Made by a program: the position numbers and the translations under genes. Positions 1 to 7,191 of a DNA stretch of 11,507 nucleotides are shown here, in pieces (position 1 is the first letter of the stretch; every line of letters begins with the position of its first letter). Source of the stretch: Clostridiaceae bacterium (lineage in GTDB: Bacteria > Bacillota > Clostridia > Saccharofermentanales > Fastidiosipilaceae); the NCBI GenBank assembly GCA_012514965.1, contig JAAYZH010000352.1, positions 1-11,507 on the forward strand, given 5' to 3'. The notes under the pieces were generated by a model, which was not told the DNA's origin, searched no databases, and saw nothing but the letters and a program-made list of their open reading frames with translations.

Positions 1-1
1 C

Positions 2-172
2 GGCTCTATGGTTGTCGGTGATAAAGTCGTTACAATCGGCGGCATTGTAGGCCGCGTCGTGAACATCAAGGACAACGAGATTACGGTCTCCACTTCTGTT
101 GCGAACACGATGATGACTTTTCGCAAAGAAGCAATTGATCAGGTTATCAAACCAGTCTCAGACGATAAATAA
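2..172 (+). CDS. yajC: YajC, preprotein translocase accessory subunit (3' part only)
   Basis: The reading frame is open from base 2 and ends at TAA 170-172, giving 56 residues of the C-terminal part; the start lies outside the window. The visible protein begins GSMVVGDKVVTIGGIVGRVV and continues with an NIKDNEITV segment. This is the conserved post-membrane domain of YajC (typical pattern: GD.VVT.GGI.G.V..I.D). YajC is a small single-span inner-membrane protein that associates with SecDF and the SecYEG channel; the membrane helix would be in the missing N-terminal part. In many clostridia yajC sits near tgt, the SCIFF genes and secDF (recalled, not checked here), and the next gene is indeed the SCIFF precursor. 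No U-tract terminator follows, so weak read-through into scfA is possible, although scfA has a good promoter of its own. Confidence 0.88.
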   Translation, partial: GSMVVGDKVVTIGGIVGRVVNIKDNEITVSTSVANTMMTFRKEAIDQVIKPVSDDK

Positions 173-217
173 GTTAGTCGAACGCAGACTTTTTTCACAC
201 AAGTTTCTGCGAAAATA

Positions 218-246
218 TTGGCAAGCTGCGGTGCTTTCAGTATAAT
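218..246 (+). promoter_or_regulatory. Sigma-A type promoter for the SCIFF operon
   Basis: A -35 box TTGGCA (218-223, 5 of 6 consensus bases) is separated by exactly 17 bases from a perfect -10 box TATAAT (241-246). The predicted transcription start is near 252-254, giving a leader of about 40 bases before the scfA start codon at 293. It is one of the best promoters in the window, consistent with high expression of a precursor peptide. Confidence 0.8.
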
Positions 247-292
247 TTGTTTATTAGTCGGTCGAGTTTATCTGACCTAGAAGAGGTAGCCT

Positions 293-439
293 ATGAAGCA
301 TTTGAATTTAGTTTACGGACCGCGTAAGGTCTACAGCGTTTCCGGCAAGGCTTGCGGTGAGTGCCAGACATCTTGCCAGTCCGCCTGCAAGACCAGCTGT
401 ACGGTAGCAAACCAGAAGTGCGAGAAGCTCAAGAAGTAA
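293..439 (+). CDS. scfA: Six-cysteine ranthipeptide precursor SCIFF
   Basis: A 48-residue ORF with ATG start at 293, preceded by AAGAGG at 281-286 (spacing 6), and TAA stop at 437-439. Its six cysteines are at residues 21, 24, 28, 32, 36 and 43. The C-terminal half reads CGECQTSCQSACKTSC then TVANQKC, which is the hallmark of the SCIFF family ('six cysteines in forty-five residues'). These peptides are substrates of a radical SAM maturase that forms thioether crosslinks. For the Clostridium thermocellum homologue CteA I recall a crosslink between Cys32 and Thr37, and this peptide has Cys32 and Thr37 at the same positions. Residues 1-20 (MKHLNLVYGPRKVYSVSGKA) are the likely leader bound by the maturase; the start MKH is typical of the family. 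The cognate maturase follows immediately, beyond a terminator-like hairpin. The biological role of the mature peptide is unresolved. Confidence 0.93.
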   Translation: MKHLNLVYGPRKVYSVSGKACGECQTSCQSACKTSCTVANQKCEKLKK

Positions 440-469
440 ATATTGCTTTTGTTCACCTTTAACTTGTAG

Positions 470-504
470 AGCATGACTTCCCGTTTGTCGGGATCATGCT
501 TTTT
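470..504 (+). terminator. Intergenic terminator/attenuator between scfA and scfB
   Basis: The hairpin has outer arms AGCATGA (470-476) and TCATGCT (494-500) and inner arms CCCG (480-483) and CGGG (489-492) around a short loop, with a small asymmetric internal loop. The run TTTTT (500-504) follows directly, with further T-rich sequence to 514. I see no convincing promoter between the hairpin and the scfB start, so scfB probably depends on read-through. This would yield much more precursor than maturase mRNA. Confidence 0.75.
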
Positions 505-537
505 GTCTGTTTTTAGAGATTAGAATGGAGATATACT

Positions 538-1941
538 TTGCTGCATACGTTCACTGTCAACGGTGATTATTTAGCTTTTGATTCTGAGACACAGGCGCTG
601 GTCGCCATGGACTATTTGCCTTGGCGTTTGCTGGAGGCTTTCGATGCCTTCACCGGCGAGGGCCCTGACACTGCCGCCTTAACGCGCATACGGCTTGAAT
701 TCCCGGATCAGGCAGATGCAATTGCCGAAATTGCCGCGGAGATCGCTGCTTTACGGGATGATGAGGCTTTATTTGCTCCTCCGACAGAGGTCAATCTTGA
801 ACAGCTGTATCCTGAGAAGCCTTTGATCAAGTCCATGTGCCTCCACATCTGCCACGACTGCAATCTCCGCTGCCGTTACTGCTTTGCCGGACAAGGTGAT
901 TATCACTCCGGGATGAGAAGCTTGTTATCTGCCGAGGTAGGGAAGCAAGCAATCGACTTTCTGATCGATGCTTCAGGTAAACGGCATAATCTCGACATTG
1001 ATTTTTTTGGCGGCGAGCCGCTCTTGAACTGGGACGTCGTGGTCGAGTTAGTTGACTACTGCGAGCAGCGCTCTGCAGAAACCGGCAAGGATCTTAGATT
1101 GACGATCACAACGAATGCTCTTCTGCTTAATAAAGAGAAACGTGATTACATTAACATGCATTTTAAGAATTGCGTACTCAGCATCGATGGCCGTGAGCAA
1201 GTGCACAACTACATGAGACCGAGCCCATCGGGGGCGGATTCTTTTGCCCCAATTTTGAGGAACATCAAGGAATTTGTCGCTGAACGCGGCGACAAGGAAT
1301 TTTACGTTCGCGGTACGTATACGCATTACAATACAGACTTCGCTTCAGATGTAGCTTTTCTGGCCAGTGAAGATCTGCAGCAGATCTCCATGGAACCTGT
1401 AGTGGCAGATTCTCATGAGCCTTATGCCCTGACGGCTGAAGATATAGAGAAGATTAAGACTGAATACGAGAAACTTGCCTTCCACTACGTTGAAGAGAAG
1501 GATGGCGCGCACCCTTATCGCTTTTTCCACTTTAATCTGGATCTGGACGAGGGCCCCTGCGCATACAAGCGCCTCAAGGGCTGCGGCGTCGGTACGGAAT
1601 ATATAGCGGTCACACCTCAAGGGGACATCTATCCTTGCCATCAATTGGTGGGTAAAGATGAATTTCTTATGGGCAATGTTTCGCAGAAGCCTAATCAGCT
1701 TAACCCGGCTATCACCGCTCAGTTCGCGGATCATTTGGTGCCGGATCGTCAGCCTTGCCAGACCTGCTGGGCGCGTTATTACTGTGCCGGAGGCTGTGTA
1801 GCGAATCATTACCAGGCTACGGGCTCGCTCGATGGAATCTATGAACAAGGTTGTGAGCTTCAGAAGAAGCGTTTGGAGGCGGCCCTCTGGGTGAAGTACA
1901 AGGAGAAAGAAAAGGAGCTTGCCAGAGAACAATTTGCTTGA
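538..1941 (+). CDS. scfB: Radical SAM/SPASM thioether-forming maturase of SCIFF peptide
   Basis: This 467-residue protein of the CteB/ScfB family crosslinks Cys side chains of the ScfA precursor to neighbouring residues using S-adenosylmethionine and iron-sulfur clusters in the cytoplasm. Residues 1 to about 90 are the expected RiPP-recognition (PqqD-like) region. The radical SAM cluster motif is C108-NLR-C112-RY-C115, and GGEP at 158-161 is the usual SAM-binding segment. The C-terminal SPASM domain supplies cysteines for two auxiliary clusters: C341, C349, C367, C407, C410, C416, C420 and C439. The stretch before the first motif (YPEKPLIKSMCLHICHDC) is typical of SCIFF maturases. The start is TTG 538: a TAG at 514-516 closes the frame upstream, no in-frame ATG occurs nearby, and GGAG at 527-530 lies 7 bases before TTG. 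The weak start codon and the upstream hairpin both suggest low expression relative to scfA. No dedicated transporter or protease gene follows. Confidence 0.93.
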   Translation: MLHTFTVNGDYLAFDSETQALVAMDYLPWRLLEAFDAFTGEGPDTAALTRIRLEFPDQADAIAEIAAEIAALRDDEALFAPPTEVNLEQLYPEKPLIKSMCLHICHDCNLRCRYCFAGQGDYHSGMRSLLSAEVGKQAIDFLIDASGKRHNLDIDFFGGEPLLNWDVVVELVDYCEQRSAETGKDLRLTITTNALLLNKEKRDYINMHFKNCVLSIDGREQVHNYMRPSPSGADSFAPILRNIKEFVAERGDKEFYVRGTYTHYNTDFASDVAFLASEDLQQISMEPVVADSHEPYALTAEDIEKIKTEYEKLAFHYVEEKDGAHPYRFFHFNLDLDEGPCAYKRLKGCGVGTEYIAVTPQGDIYPCHQLVGKDEFLMGNVSQKPNQLNPAITAQFADHLVPDRQPCQTCWARYYCAGGCVANHYQATGSLDGIYEQGCELQKKRLEAALWVKYKEKEKELAREQFA

Positions 1942-1965
1942 GGCAAAACAAGAGGAAATTATAAA
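1938..1965 (+). promoter_or_regulatory. Possible promoter for the dnaG-rpoD cluster
   Basis: A -35-like TTGAGG (1938-1943) overlapping the scfB stop codon lies 16 bases before a -10-like TATAAA (1960-1965). The AT-rich stretch to 2026 then leads to the dnaG ribosome binding site AGGGAG (2027-2032). No terminator is visible after scfB, so read-through from the SCIFF operon is also possible. Confidence 0.4.
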
Positions 1966-2037
1966 CGAATTGTAAATTCTTCAAATAAATAAAGGGATTT
2001 ACCTTTGCTCAACGTAATTAAACATTAGGGAGTAAAG

Positions 2038-3954
2038 ATGGCAAAGAGAATTCCGGACAGTGTAATAGAAGAGATCAAAGCGAAGAGCGATATCGTCGAT
2101 ATCGTCTCTTCTTATGTCACTTTGACGCGTAAGTCCCAGCAGAATCTTTTTGGCCTTTGTCCTTTCCATCAGGAGAAATCACCATCGTTCAGTGTATCGC
2201 CACACAAGCAAATCTATTATTGCTTTGGCTGCAGCAAAGGCGGAGATGTCAACCATTTCATCATGGACATAGAACATTTCCGCTACCCTGAAGCGATCCG
2301 TTTTCTCGGTGAACGCTGCGGTGTAGAAGTGCCTGAGGCTGAAGATGGTGATGAGCGCTATCAGGAAGATAAACGTCGTCGAGAACGCTTGTATGAGCTC
2401 AATACAGAAGCAGCACGCTATTTTTACCAATCCTTATTGGAAGCCGCCGGGCAGGAAGCTCGCGCCTACATGAAACGACGCGGCATCAGCAGACAGACAG
2501 CCGTCAGCTTTGGCCTAGGTTTTGCTCCGGAACGTTGGCAGGGTCTGCTTGACCATATCCGCTCCAAGGGCTACAGCGAACAGGAAATAGGGGACTCAGG
2601 ACTTTTTAAGAAGAATCGTAAAGATGCCTGGTATGATTTATTTCGCAACCGTCTGATCTTTCCCATCATTGACGTGATGGGCAGGATCGTAGCGTTCGGC
2701 GGCCGTGTTATGGACGATAGTGTGCCTAAGTATCTCAATTCACCGGAGAACCTGATTTACACGAAGGGGCAACATCTTTATGGCTTGAATTTGGCCAAAA
2801 AAACGCGTAAGGACCGGCTGCTGATCGTGGAGGGCTACATGGATTGTATTTCCCTGCATCAGGCGGGTTTCGACCAGAGTGTCGCTTCGCTGGGTACAGC
2901 CCTTACGCAACAGCAGGCTGCGTTGCTCCGCAAGTACAACGAAGAGATTGTTCTGGGCTATGATATGGATAATGCCGGCCGCCAGGCGACTTTGCGTAAC
3001 ATCGATACACTTGAAGAAAAGGGTGCCAAGCCTTTTGTCTTGATTTTGCCGGACGCGAAGGACCCCGATGACTACATTCGCAAGCACACCCCGGATGATT
3101 TTAATGCGTTGCTTCGGGAGGCGCCGACAGGCCTTGATTATAAGTTTATTCATGCGAAACAAAGTGCCCAGCACAATGACCGTCTTGATAAAGTCAAGTA
3201 CCAGGAATTAGCGACGGATCTGCTCCTGGACATCCGCAACCCTGTCGTACAGGAGTTATACATACCCAAGGTGGCCGCCGAGCTTGGAGTCCCGGTTGAG
3301 AGTGTACACATGCTTTTGACACAGCGGGAGCAAGAAAAAGCACGGAACACCAGACCTAAGAATCCTTATCGGCCGAACACGAGCACGAGCTCGCAGACAA
3401 CAGAACAGCCAGCTGCTGTACAAGACAGTGCGGCAAAGGCACCTGAAATACGAGGGCCTCTGCTCAGCAAAGTTGAAGCCGCTTTCCTAATACGACTCAC
3501 GCGGCGTCCGGATGTTTATCTTGAACATCAATTGCGTTGCGAGGCAAAATGGTTCAAAAAATCAGTCAGGCCCTTTGTCGAAGCCATTTTGGCAAAAGCC
3601 GCAGGCGGTGAACTAAACGAACGCAGCTTGATGAGCTTAGTCAACGAGACGGATGATCTGATCAGGGATGAAATTTCCTCGCAGCTTGGCGCTTTGCTGA
3701 TGCGAGAGGAAAACGCCGAAACGCAGGATCAGATTGCAACCATCATGCGCCGGCAGCTCCTGTTGATCAGCATTCATTACTATTCCACAATGAGCAAGCT
3801 GATATCTGATCGCCTGGACAGCGGAGCGAGTGAGGAACAAGGCGATTTACGTAAGCAGTTCATCCGTGTACGGCAAGCTATGCAGGATACCCAAAAAGAA
3901 TTACAGGAAATGGATAGAGCCTACAGCTTTGTCCACGAGGAGCAGGATTTCTAG
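2038..3954 (+). CDS. dnaG: DNA primase
   Basis: This 638-residue bacterial primase synthesises RNA primers at the replication fork and works with the DnaB-type helicase. Domains in order: a CHC2 zinc finger at residues about 38-66 with ligands C41, H44, C62 and C65 (CPFH and CFGC); the RNA polymerase core with the RNRLIFPI and GGR segments near 204-223; and the TOPRIM fold with EGYMD at 265-269, GYDMDNAG at 307-314 (metal-binding D309, D311) and KDPDD at 341-345. A low-complexity linker (about 433-470, rich in Asn, Thr, Ser, Gln and Pro) leads to the helicase-binding C-terminal domain. Length is normal for the family. The ATG at 2038 has AGGGAG 5 bases upstream. rpoD follows after 69 bases, the conserved dnaG-rpoD order; rpsU, which precedes dnaG in E. 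coli, is absent here, as is common in Firmicutes. Confidence 0.97.
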   Translation: MAKRIPDSVIEEIKAKSDIVDIVSSYVTLTRKSQQNLFGLCPFHQEKSPSFSVSPHKQIYYCFGCSKGGDVNHFIMDIEHFRYPEAIRFLGERCGVEVPEAEDGDERYQEDKRRRERLYELNTEAARYFYQSLLEAAGQEARAYMKRRGISRQTAVSFGLGFAPERWQGLLDHIRSKGYSEQEIGDSGLFKKNRKDAWYDLFRNRLIFPIIDVMGRIVAFGGRVMDDSVPKYLNSPENLIYTKGQHLYGLNLAKKTRKDRLLIVEGYMDCISLHQAGFDQSVASLGTALTQQQAALLRKYNEEIVLGYDMDNAGRQATLRNIDTLEEKGAKPFVLILPDAKDPDDYIRKHTPDDFNALLREAPTGLDYKFIHAKQSAQHNDRLDKVKYQELATDLLLDIRNPVVQELYIPKVAAELGVPVESVHMLLTQREQEKARNTRPKNPYRPNTSTSSQTTEQPAAVQDSAAKAPEIRGPLLSKVEAAFLIRLTRRPDVYLEHQLRCEAKWFKKSVRPFVEAILAKAAGGELNERSLMSLVNETDDLIRDEISSQLGALLMREENAETQDQIATIMRRQLLLISIHYYSTMSKLISDRLDSGASEEQGDLRKQFIRVRQAMQDTQKELQEMDRAYSFVHEEQDF

Positions 3955-4023
3955 ACAGACCAGTCACCGTCTCGGCGGTGTGATTCATAGACGAAATATC
4001 AAAAGGACAGATAAAGGAGAATT

Positions 4024-5079
4024 ATGGCTACAGGAATATTGTCACGTTTGCTTAAAGAGGCTAAGAATAACAACAATCAGCTATCCTACCGCGAGGTAAT
4101 GGATCTGCTGGAGAAAAATGACGTCGATTTGGAACAAACTGAATCGCTGCTCGACCAGCTTGAAGCTGCCGGCGTGAAAATCGTCGCGGATAATGTCGTC
4201 GATGATGACGCAGACGGCGCAGACGATTCGAGCCTTAAAGTCGACCAGATCACGGTCGACGACCCTGTACGCATGTACCTTAAGGAAATCGGCAAAGTTG
4301 ATCTTTTGACTGCTGATGAAGAGAGAGACCTGGCCCAACGCATGGAGGCCGGAGATGATGACGCGCGCGATCATCTGGCTGAAGCCAATCTTCGTCTGGT
4401 GGTTTCGATTGCCAAACGCTATACAGGCCGCGGCTTGTCCTTTCTCGATCTTATTCAGGAAGGTAACCTGGGCCTTTTAAAAGCAGTCGAAAAATTCGAT
4501 TATAAAAAAGGCTTTAAATTCTCCACCTACGCGACCTGGTGGATACGCCAGGCGATTACCCGCGCAATTGCTGACCAGGCCAGAACGATCCGCATACCGG
4601 TTCACATGGTCGAAACAATCAATAAGTTGATCCGCGTGCAGCGCCAGCTGATTCAAGAACTTGGCCGTGAACCCGAAGTCGAGGAACTGGCGGCCGAATT
4701 GGACATCACACCCGAGAAAGTTCGCGAAATCATGAAGATTTCCCAAGAACCGGTCTCCCTTGAGAAGCCGATCGGCGAGGAAGAGGACAGCCACCTGGGC
4801 GACTTTATTCCCGATGAAGATATTCCTTCACCTGAGCAACAGGCAGCCTTTACTCTGCTCAAGGAGCAGCTCAACGAGATCTTGGCCAGCCTGACGCAAA
4901 GAGAAGAAAAGGTTCTTCGTTTGCGTTTCGGCCTGGACGACGGCCGTCCACGTACACTAGAAGAAGTAGGCAAGGAATTTGGCGTAACGCGTGAAAGAAT
5001 TCGTCAGATCGAAGCAAAAGCCCTGCGCAAACTACGTCGTCCCAGCCGCAGCAAGAAGTTGAAAGATTACTTGGATTAA
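4024..5079 (+). CDS. rpoD: RNA polymerase primary sigma factor RpoD (SigA)
   Basis: A 351-residue housekeeping sigma-70 factor that directs RNA polymerase to -35/-10 promoters such as those seen in this window. The N-terminus (1-75) is a compact region 1.1 ending in an acidic tract (DDDADGADD). Region 1.2 contains [11 protein letters not shown] (80-90). Region 2 spans about 120-195, with the core-binding and -10 recognition segment [20 protein letters not shown] at 166-185. Region 3 covers about 195-270. Region 4 holds the helix-turn-helix [20 protein letters not shown] at 311-330, and the protein ends LKDYLD. The large insert between regions 1.2 and 2 found in proteobacterial RpoD is absent, as expected for Gram-positive SigA. 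The start is supported by AAAGGAGA at 4013-4020. The stop codon overlaps the start of trmK by one base, so the two are probably translationally coupled. Confidence 0.97.
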   Translation: MATGILSRLLKEAKNNNNQLSYREVMDLLEKNDVDLEQTESLLDQLEAAGVKIVADNVVDDDADGADDSSLKVDQITVDDPVRMYLKEIGKVDLLTADEERDLAQRMEAGDDDARDHLAEANLRLVVSIAKRYTGRGLSFLDLIQEGNLGLLKAVEKFDYKKGFKFSTYATWWIRQAITRAIADQARTIRIPVHMVETINKLIRVQRQLIQELGREPEVEELAAELDITPEKVREIMKISQEPVSLEKPIGEEEDSHLGDFIPDEDIPSPEQQAAFTLLKEQLNEILASLTQREEKVLRLRFGLDDGRPRTLEEVGKEFGVTRERIRQIEAKALRKLRRPSRSKKLKDYLD

Positions 5080-5843
5080 TGGCAGCGTTATCCGCTAGAC
5101 TGCAAACCATTCTGGAGCTGATTCCACAGGCTACGCTTCGCTTGGTAGATGTAGGCTGCGACCACGGGCTTTTGTCACGAGCTTTTCTGGAGGCACACCC
5201 CGAGAGTCGCGCGCTGCTGATTGACCGCCGCCCTGGGCCTCTGGCGAAGGCTGAAGCCCTCTTGTCAGAGCAGGCGTCGTCAGGGAGGGCGGAGTTTCGT
5301 CTAGCGGATGGCCTTGCAGCGTGGTGCCCGACAGCAGGGGACACGGTTGTAATCGCCGGTATGGGTGGGCGCGAAATTCTCGGAATTCTCGGGCGATTGG
5401 CTGAGGAAGAACGTTTCGTGGGCCAAAAAGATTTCCCCATCAGGATTCTCGTACAGGCAATGCGCGACATGCCATTTGTCCGCGAGGCCTTGCGGAGAAA
5501 CGGTGCGCGGTCTGGTGGCCAAAAACTTTGCCGGGACAGGGGCTGGATTTACAGCGTCGATCTCTATGAAGTTTTATTTTCGACTTTGAAGGCCGTTACG
5601 CCGGCCTCTGTTGTCCGCGAGGAAGAGGATTGGCTGGGGACTTGGTTGTGGAAGAGCATTCGCAGCGAAATAAGCAGCCCGGATTCGGGCAGCAGGTTCA
5701 GTCCTCAAGAAACCCTAGCCTATTTGCGCCGGCAACAGCGCATTGCTGAAGGGGAAATCAAAGGCTTATCGAGCGCTGAGGTTGCTCAGCGCGAAGCCTT
5801 GTTAACCGTATTTGCCCAATCGATCGAGGTGTTGGAAGGATAG
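5079..5843 (+). CDS. trmK: tRNA (adenine(22)-N1)-methyltransferase TrmK
   Basis: A 254-residue SAM-dependent methyltransferase of the TrmK (YqfN/COG2384) family, which makes m1A at position 22 of tRNAs. Motif I is VDVGCDHG (23-30), followed by the acidic strand end ALLIDRRP (45-52), the ADGLAAW segment (76-82) and the family signature VVIAGMGG (90-97). QAMRD at 126-130 and the VREALRRNG segment match the usual back half of the Rossmann fold. The C-terminal region (about 205-254) is helical and charged, as expected for the family's coiled-coil extension. The ATG at 5079 overlaps the TAA of rpoD (sequence TAATG), and no separate promoter is evident. The order rpoD-trmK-nif3 is familiar from Firmicutes (in Bacillus subtilis sigA, yqfN, yqfO lie close together). 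Function is assigned by motif and context. Confidence 0.9.
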   Translation: MAALSARLQTILELIPQATLRLVDVGCDHGLLSRAFLEAHPESRALLIDRRPGPLAKAEALLSEQASSGRAEFRLADGLAAWCPTAGDTVVIAGMGGREILGILGRLAEEERFVGQKDFPIRILVQAMRDMPFVREALRRNGARSGGQKLCRDRGWIYSVDLYEVLFSTLKAVTPASVVREEEDWLGTWLWKSIRSEISSPDSGSRFSPQETLAYLRRQQRIAEGEIKGLSSAEVAQREALLTVFAQSIEVLEG

Positions 5844-5851
5844 AAATACGA

Positions 5852-6703
5852 ATGAAACTACATAGTCTTATCGATTTTTTTGAGAGCATCGCGCCGCTTT
5901 CCTGGCAGGAGCCTTGGGACAAAAGCGGCCTCCAGATCGGAGATCCTGAACAAGACTTAAAGCGTGTTCTTTTTGCTCTGGACTTAGATGGGCTTGCCCT
6001 GCAGCGTGCGATCGAAGCGAAAGTGGACGCAGTGGTCACGCACCACCCGTTGTTTTTTAAGCCTCTGGAAGGTGTGCGCAGCTTTGTGCCGGAAGAGCAA
6101 CTCGTCCGCTCTCTCTTGTTTCACAATATCAGTGTTTACTCTATGCACACGAATCTGGATGCTGCGCCATGGGGCGTAAACGATCAGCTGGCGCGCCGGC
6201 TTGGTTTAGCTGGCCGTTTGGCCGCAGAGCCACTCATACCGGTGAATATTCCGGCTGACTCGCTGCCGATCGGCAATCCATTTAAGAAGTTTGAGGACTA
6301 TGTCGGTCGTCCGCCAGGTTTGGGGCTGGTGGCTAGAGTAGATTTAAGCCGTTTCGATCTTTTGCGAATCTGCCGTGAGGGCTTGGCACCGGCTGCTCAA
6401 GTGAATTTTGGCGATAACGCGCCCCTGAAACTCGTAGTCCTGGCCGGCGGATCCTGGGATGGGGCCTGGCTCGAAGCGGCTGTGCATCGCGAAGTGGATG
6501 CGATTATCACCGGTGAAATGAAATATCATGACCAGATTGCCTGTCGCGAGCGAGGGATCGCCGTCTTCTGCCTGGGGCATGATGTAAGCGAACGGGTGAT
6601 TCTGCCGTTTTTGCAGGAGAGTTTGCGGTCATTTGCTCAGAAGAACGGCGGAGAAAGCCTTGAACTGTTCGTCCATGAGGGTATAGCCCACATAGAACTG
6701 TAA
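5852..6703 (+). CDS. Nif3-like dinuclear metal-centre protein (YqfO/YbgI family)
   Basis: A 283-residue NIF3/DUF34 family protein. Candidate metal ligands are all present: H64 and H65 in VVTHHPLFF (61-69), H99 and D103 in MHTNLDAAPWGVND (98-111), and H243 and E247 in LGHDVSERVI (241-250). ITGEMKYHD at 219-227 is another family signature. Homologues form hexameric toroids with a two-metal site in each subunit; a GTP cyclohydrolase I-like or hydrolase role has been suggested, but the physiological function is not settled. At 283 residues it is closer to E. coli YbgI (about 247) than to B. subtilis YqfO (about 370), so it lacks the inserted PII-like domain. It begins 8 bases after the trmK stop with GGAAGGA at 5834-5840 as the likely ribosome binding site, and it is probably the last gene of the dnaG-rpoD-trmK transcript. 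Confidence 0.9.
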   Translation: MKLHSLIDFFESIAPLSWQEPWDKSGLQIGDPEQDLKRVLFALDLDGLALQRAIEAKVDAVVTHHPLFFKPLEGVRSFVPEEQLVRSLLFHNISVYSMHTNLDAAPWGVNDQLARRLGLAGRLAAEPLIPVNIPADSLPIGNPFKKFEDYVGRPPGLGLVARVDLSRFDLLRICREGLAPAAQVNFGDNAPLKLVVLAGGSWDGAWLEAAVHREVDAIITGEMKYHDQIACRERGIAVFCLGHDVSERVILPFLQESLRSFAQKNGGESLELFVHEGIAHIEL

Positions 6704-6731
6704 ACGTCACGGGTACAGTTTTGGCCTATAC

Positions 6732-6760
6732 GTGACGAAGCGTCCCTGACAGGGTATAAT
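6732..6760 (+). promoter_or_regulatory. Promoter of RNase P RNA gene
   Basis: A perfect TATAAT (6755-6760) lies 17 bases after GTGACG (6732-6737, 4 of 6 to the -35 consensus). The predicted start falls at about 6767-6771, at the 5' strand of helix P1 of the RNA. The -35 hexamer is inside the right arm of a 7-base inverted repeat (CGTCACG 6705-6711, CGTGACG 6731-6737). Confidence 0.72.
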
Positions 6761-6770
6761 AACGGAGATT

Positions 6771-7118
6771 TCTGAGATAGCCGGACAATCGCGGACACAA
6801 GTCGAAAGGCTGTGTATGAGGAAAGTCCGGGCTCTTTAGAACCAAGGGCGCCGGGTAGTTCCCGGTGAAGGCGACTTTAAGGATAGTGCAACAGAGATAT
6901 ACCGCCGGCCGCGAGGCCGGTAAGGGTGGAAAGGCAGGGTAAGAGCCTACCGGCGGCATGGTAACATGCCGGCCATGTAAACCCCGTCCGGAGCAACACC
7001 GTGGAGGAACATATGCTGAGGTTCAGGCGTTCCGAGGAGGTGGCTTGAGCCCTGATGAGAGTCAGGGCCTAGATAAATGATTGTCCAAGACAGAACCCGG
7101 CTTATAGGCTATCTCAGA
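6771..7118 (+). ncRNA. rnpB: RNase P RNA, type A (ancestral bacterial class)
   Basis: This is the catalytic RNA of ribonuclease P, which removes 5' leaders from pre-tRNAs together with RnpA protein. The conserved core is clear: GAGGAAAGTCCGG at 6818-6830, AGTGCAACAGAGA near 6886-6898, GGGTAAGAGCC near 6937-6947, GGAGCAACACCG near 6990-7001, and ACAGAACCCGGCTTA at 7090-7104. Terminal helix P1 is a perfect 12-bp pairing of 6771-6782 with 7107-7118. The layout resembles the E. coli RNA rather than the B. subtilis type B RNA: a P10-P12 region followed by a TGGCTTGAGCC...GGGCCTAGAT segment. A GGT at 7039-7041 in the P15 region can pair with the tRNA CCA end. The mature ends are estimated from P1. 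A 3' U-rich stretch follows P1 (TTTCTATT), but no strong separate terminator is seen, so transcripts may run on into the next gene. Confidence 0.96.
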
Positions 7119-7191
7119 TTTCTATTATGGATAATTTACTGCGGCGTTTGGTCCGCACAGCTCTAAGCAAGGGCGTCGGCAGGAGGATAAG

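Noticed and set aside
183..211. Hairpin CGCAGA...TCTGCG after yajC as a terminator
   Set aside because: The stem is short, with a two-base bulge and a loop of about nine bases, and no T-tract follows on the + strand, so a terminator call is not supported.
525..566. ATG at 525 as an alternative start or a tiny leader peptide before scfB
   Set aside because: It is out of frame with the maturase and reaches a stop after 13 codons. It has no clear ribosome binding site, and the in-frame TTG with GGAG spacing fits better.
1345..1932. 195-codon open frame on the - strand inside scfB
   Set aside because: It shadows the maturase frame, whose Cys motifs prove it is coding; the antisense product shows no family features.
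3965..3980. Hairpin CACCG...CGGTG between dnaG and rpoD
   Set aside because: It has only 5 bp and no T-tract. It may modulate rpoD expression, as dnaG-rpoD junction signals do elsewhere, but it cannot be called a terminator.
4871..5470. 199-codon open frame on the - strand across rpoD and trmK
   Set aside because: It spans the junction of two well-supported genes and its product is low-complexity Ser/Arg-rich sequence.
7119..7191. Promoter or terminator between rnpB and the PurM-like gene
   Set aside because: TATTAT and GATAAT boxes are present but neither has a suitable -35. The TGCGG...CCGCA hairpin (7139-7156) lacks a T-tract.
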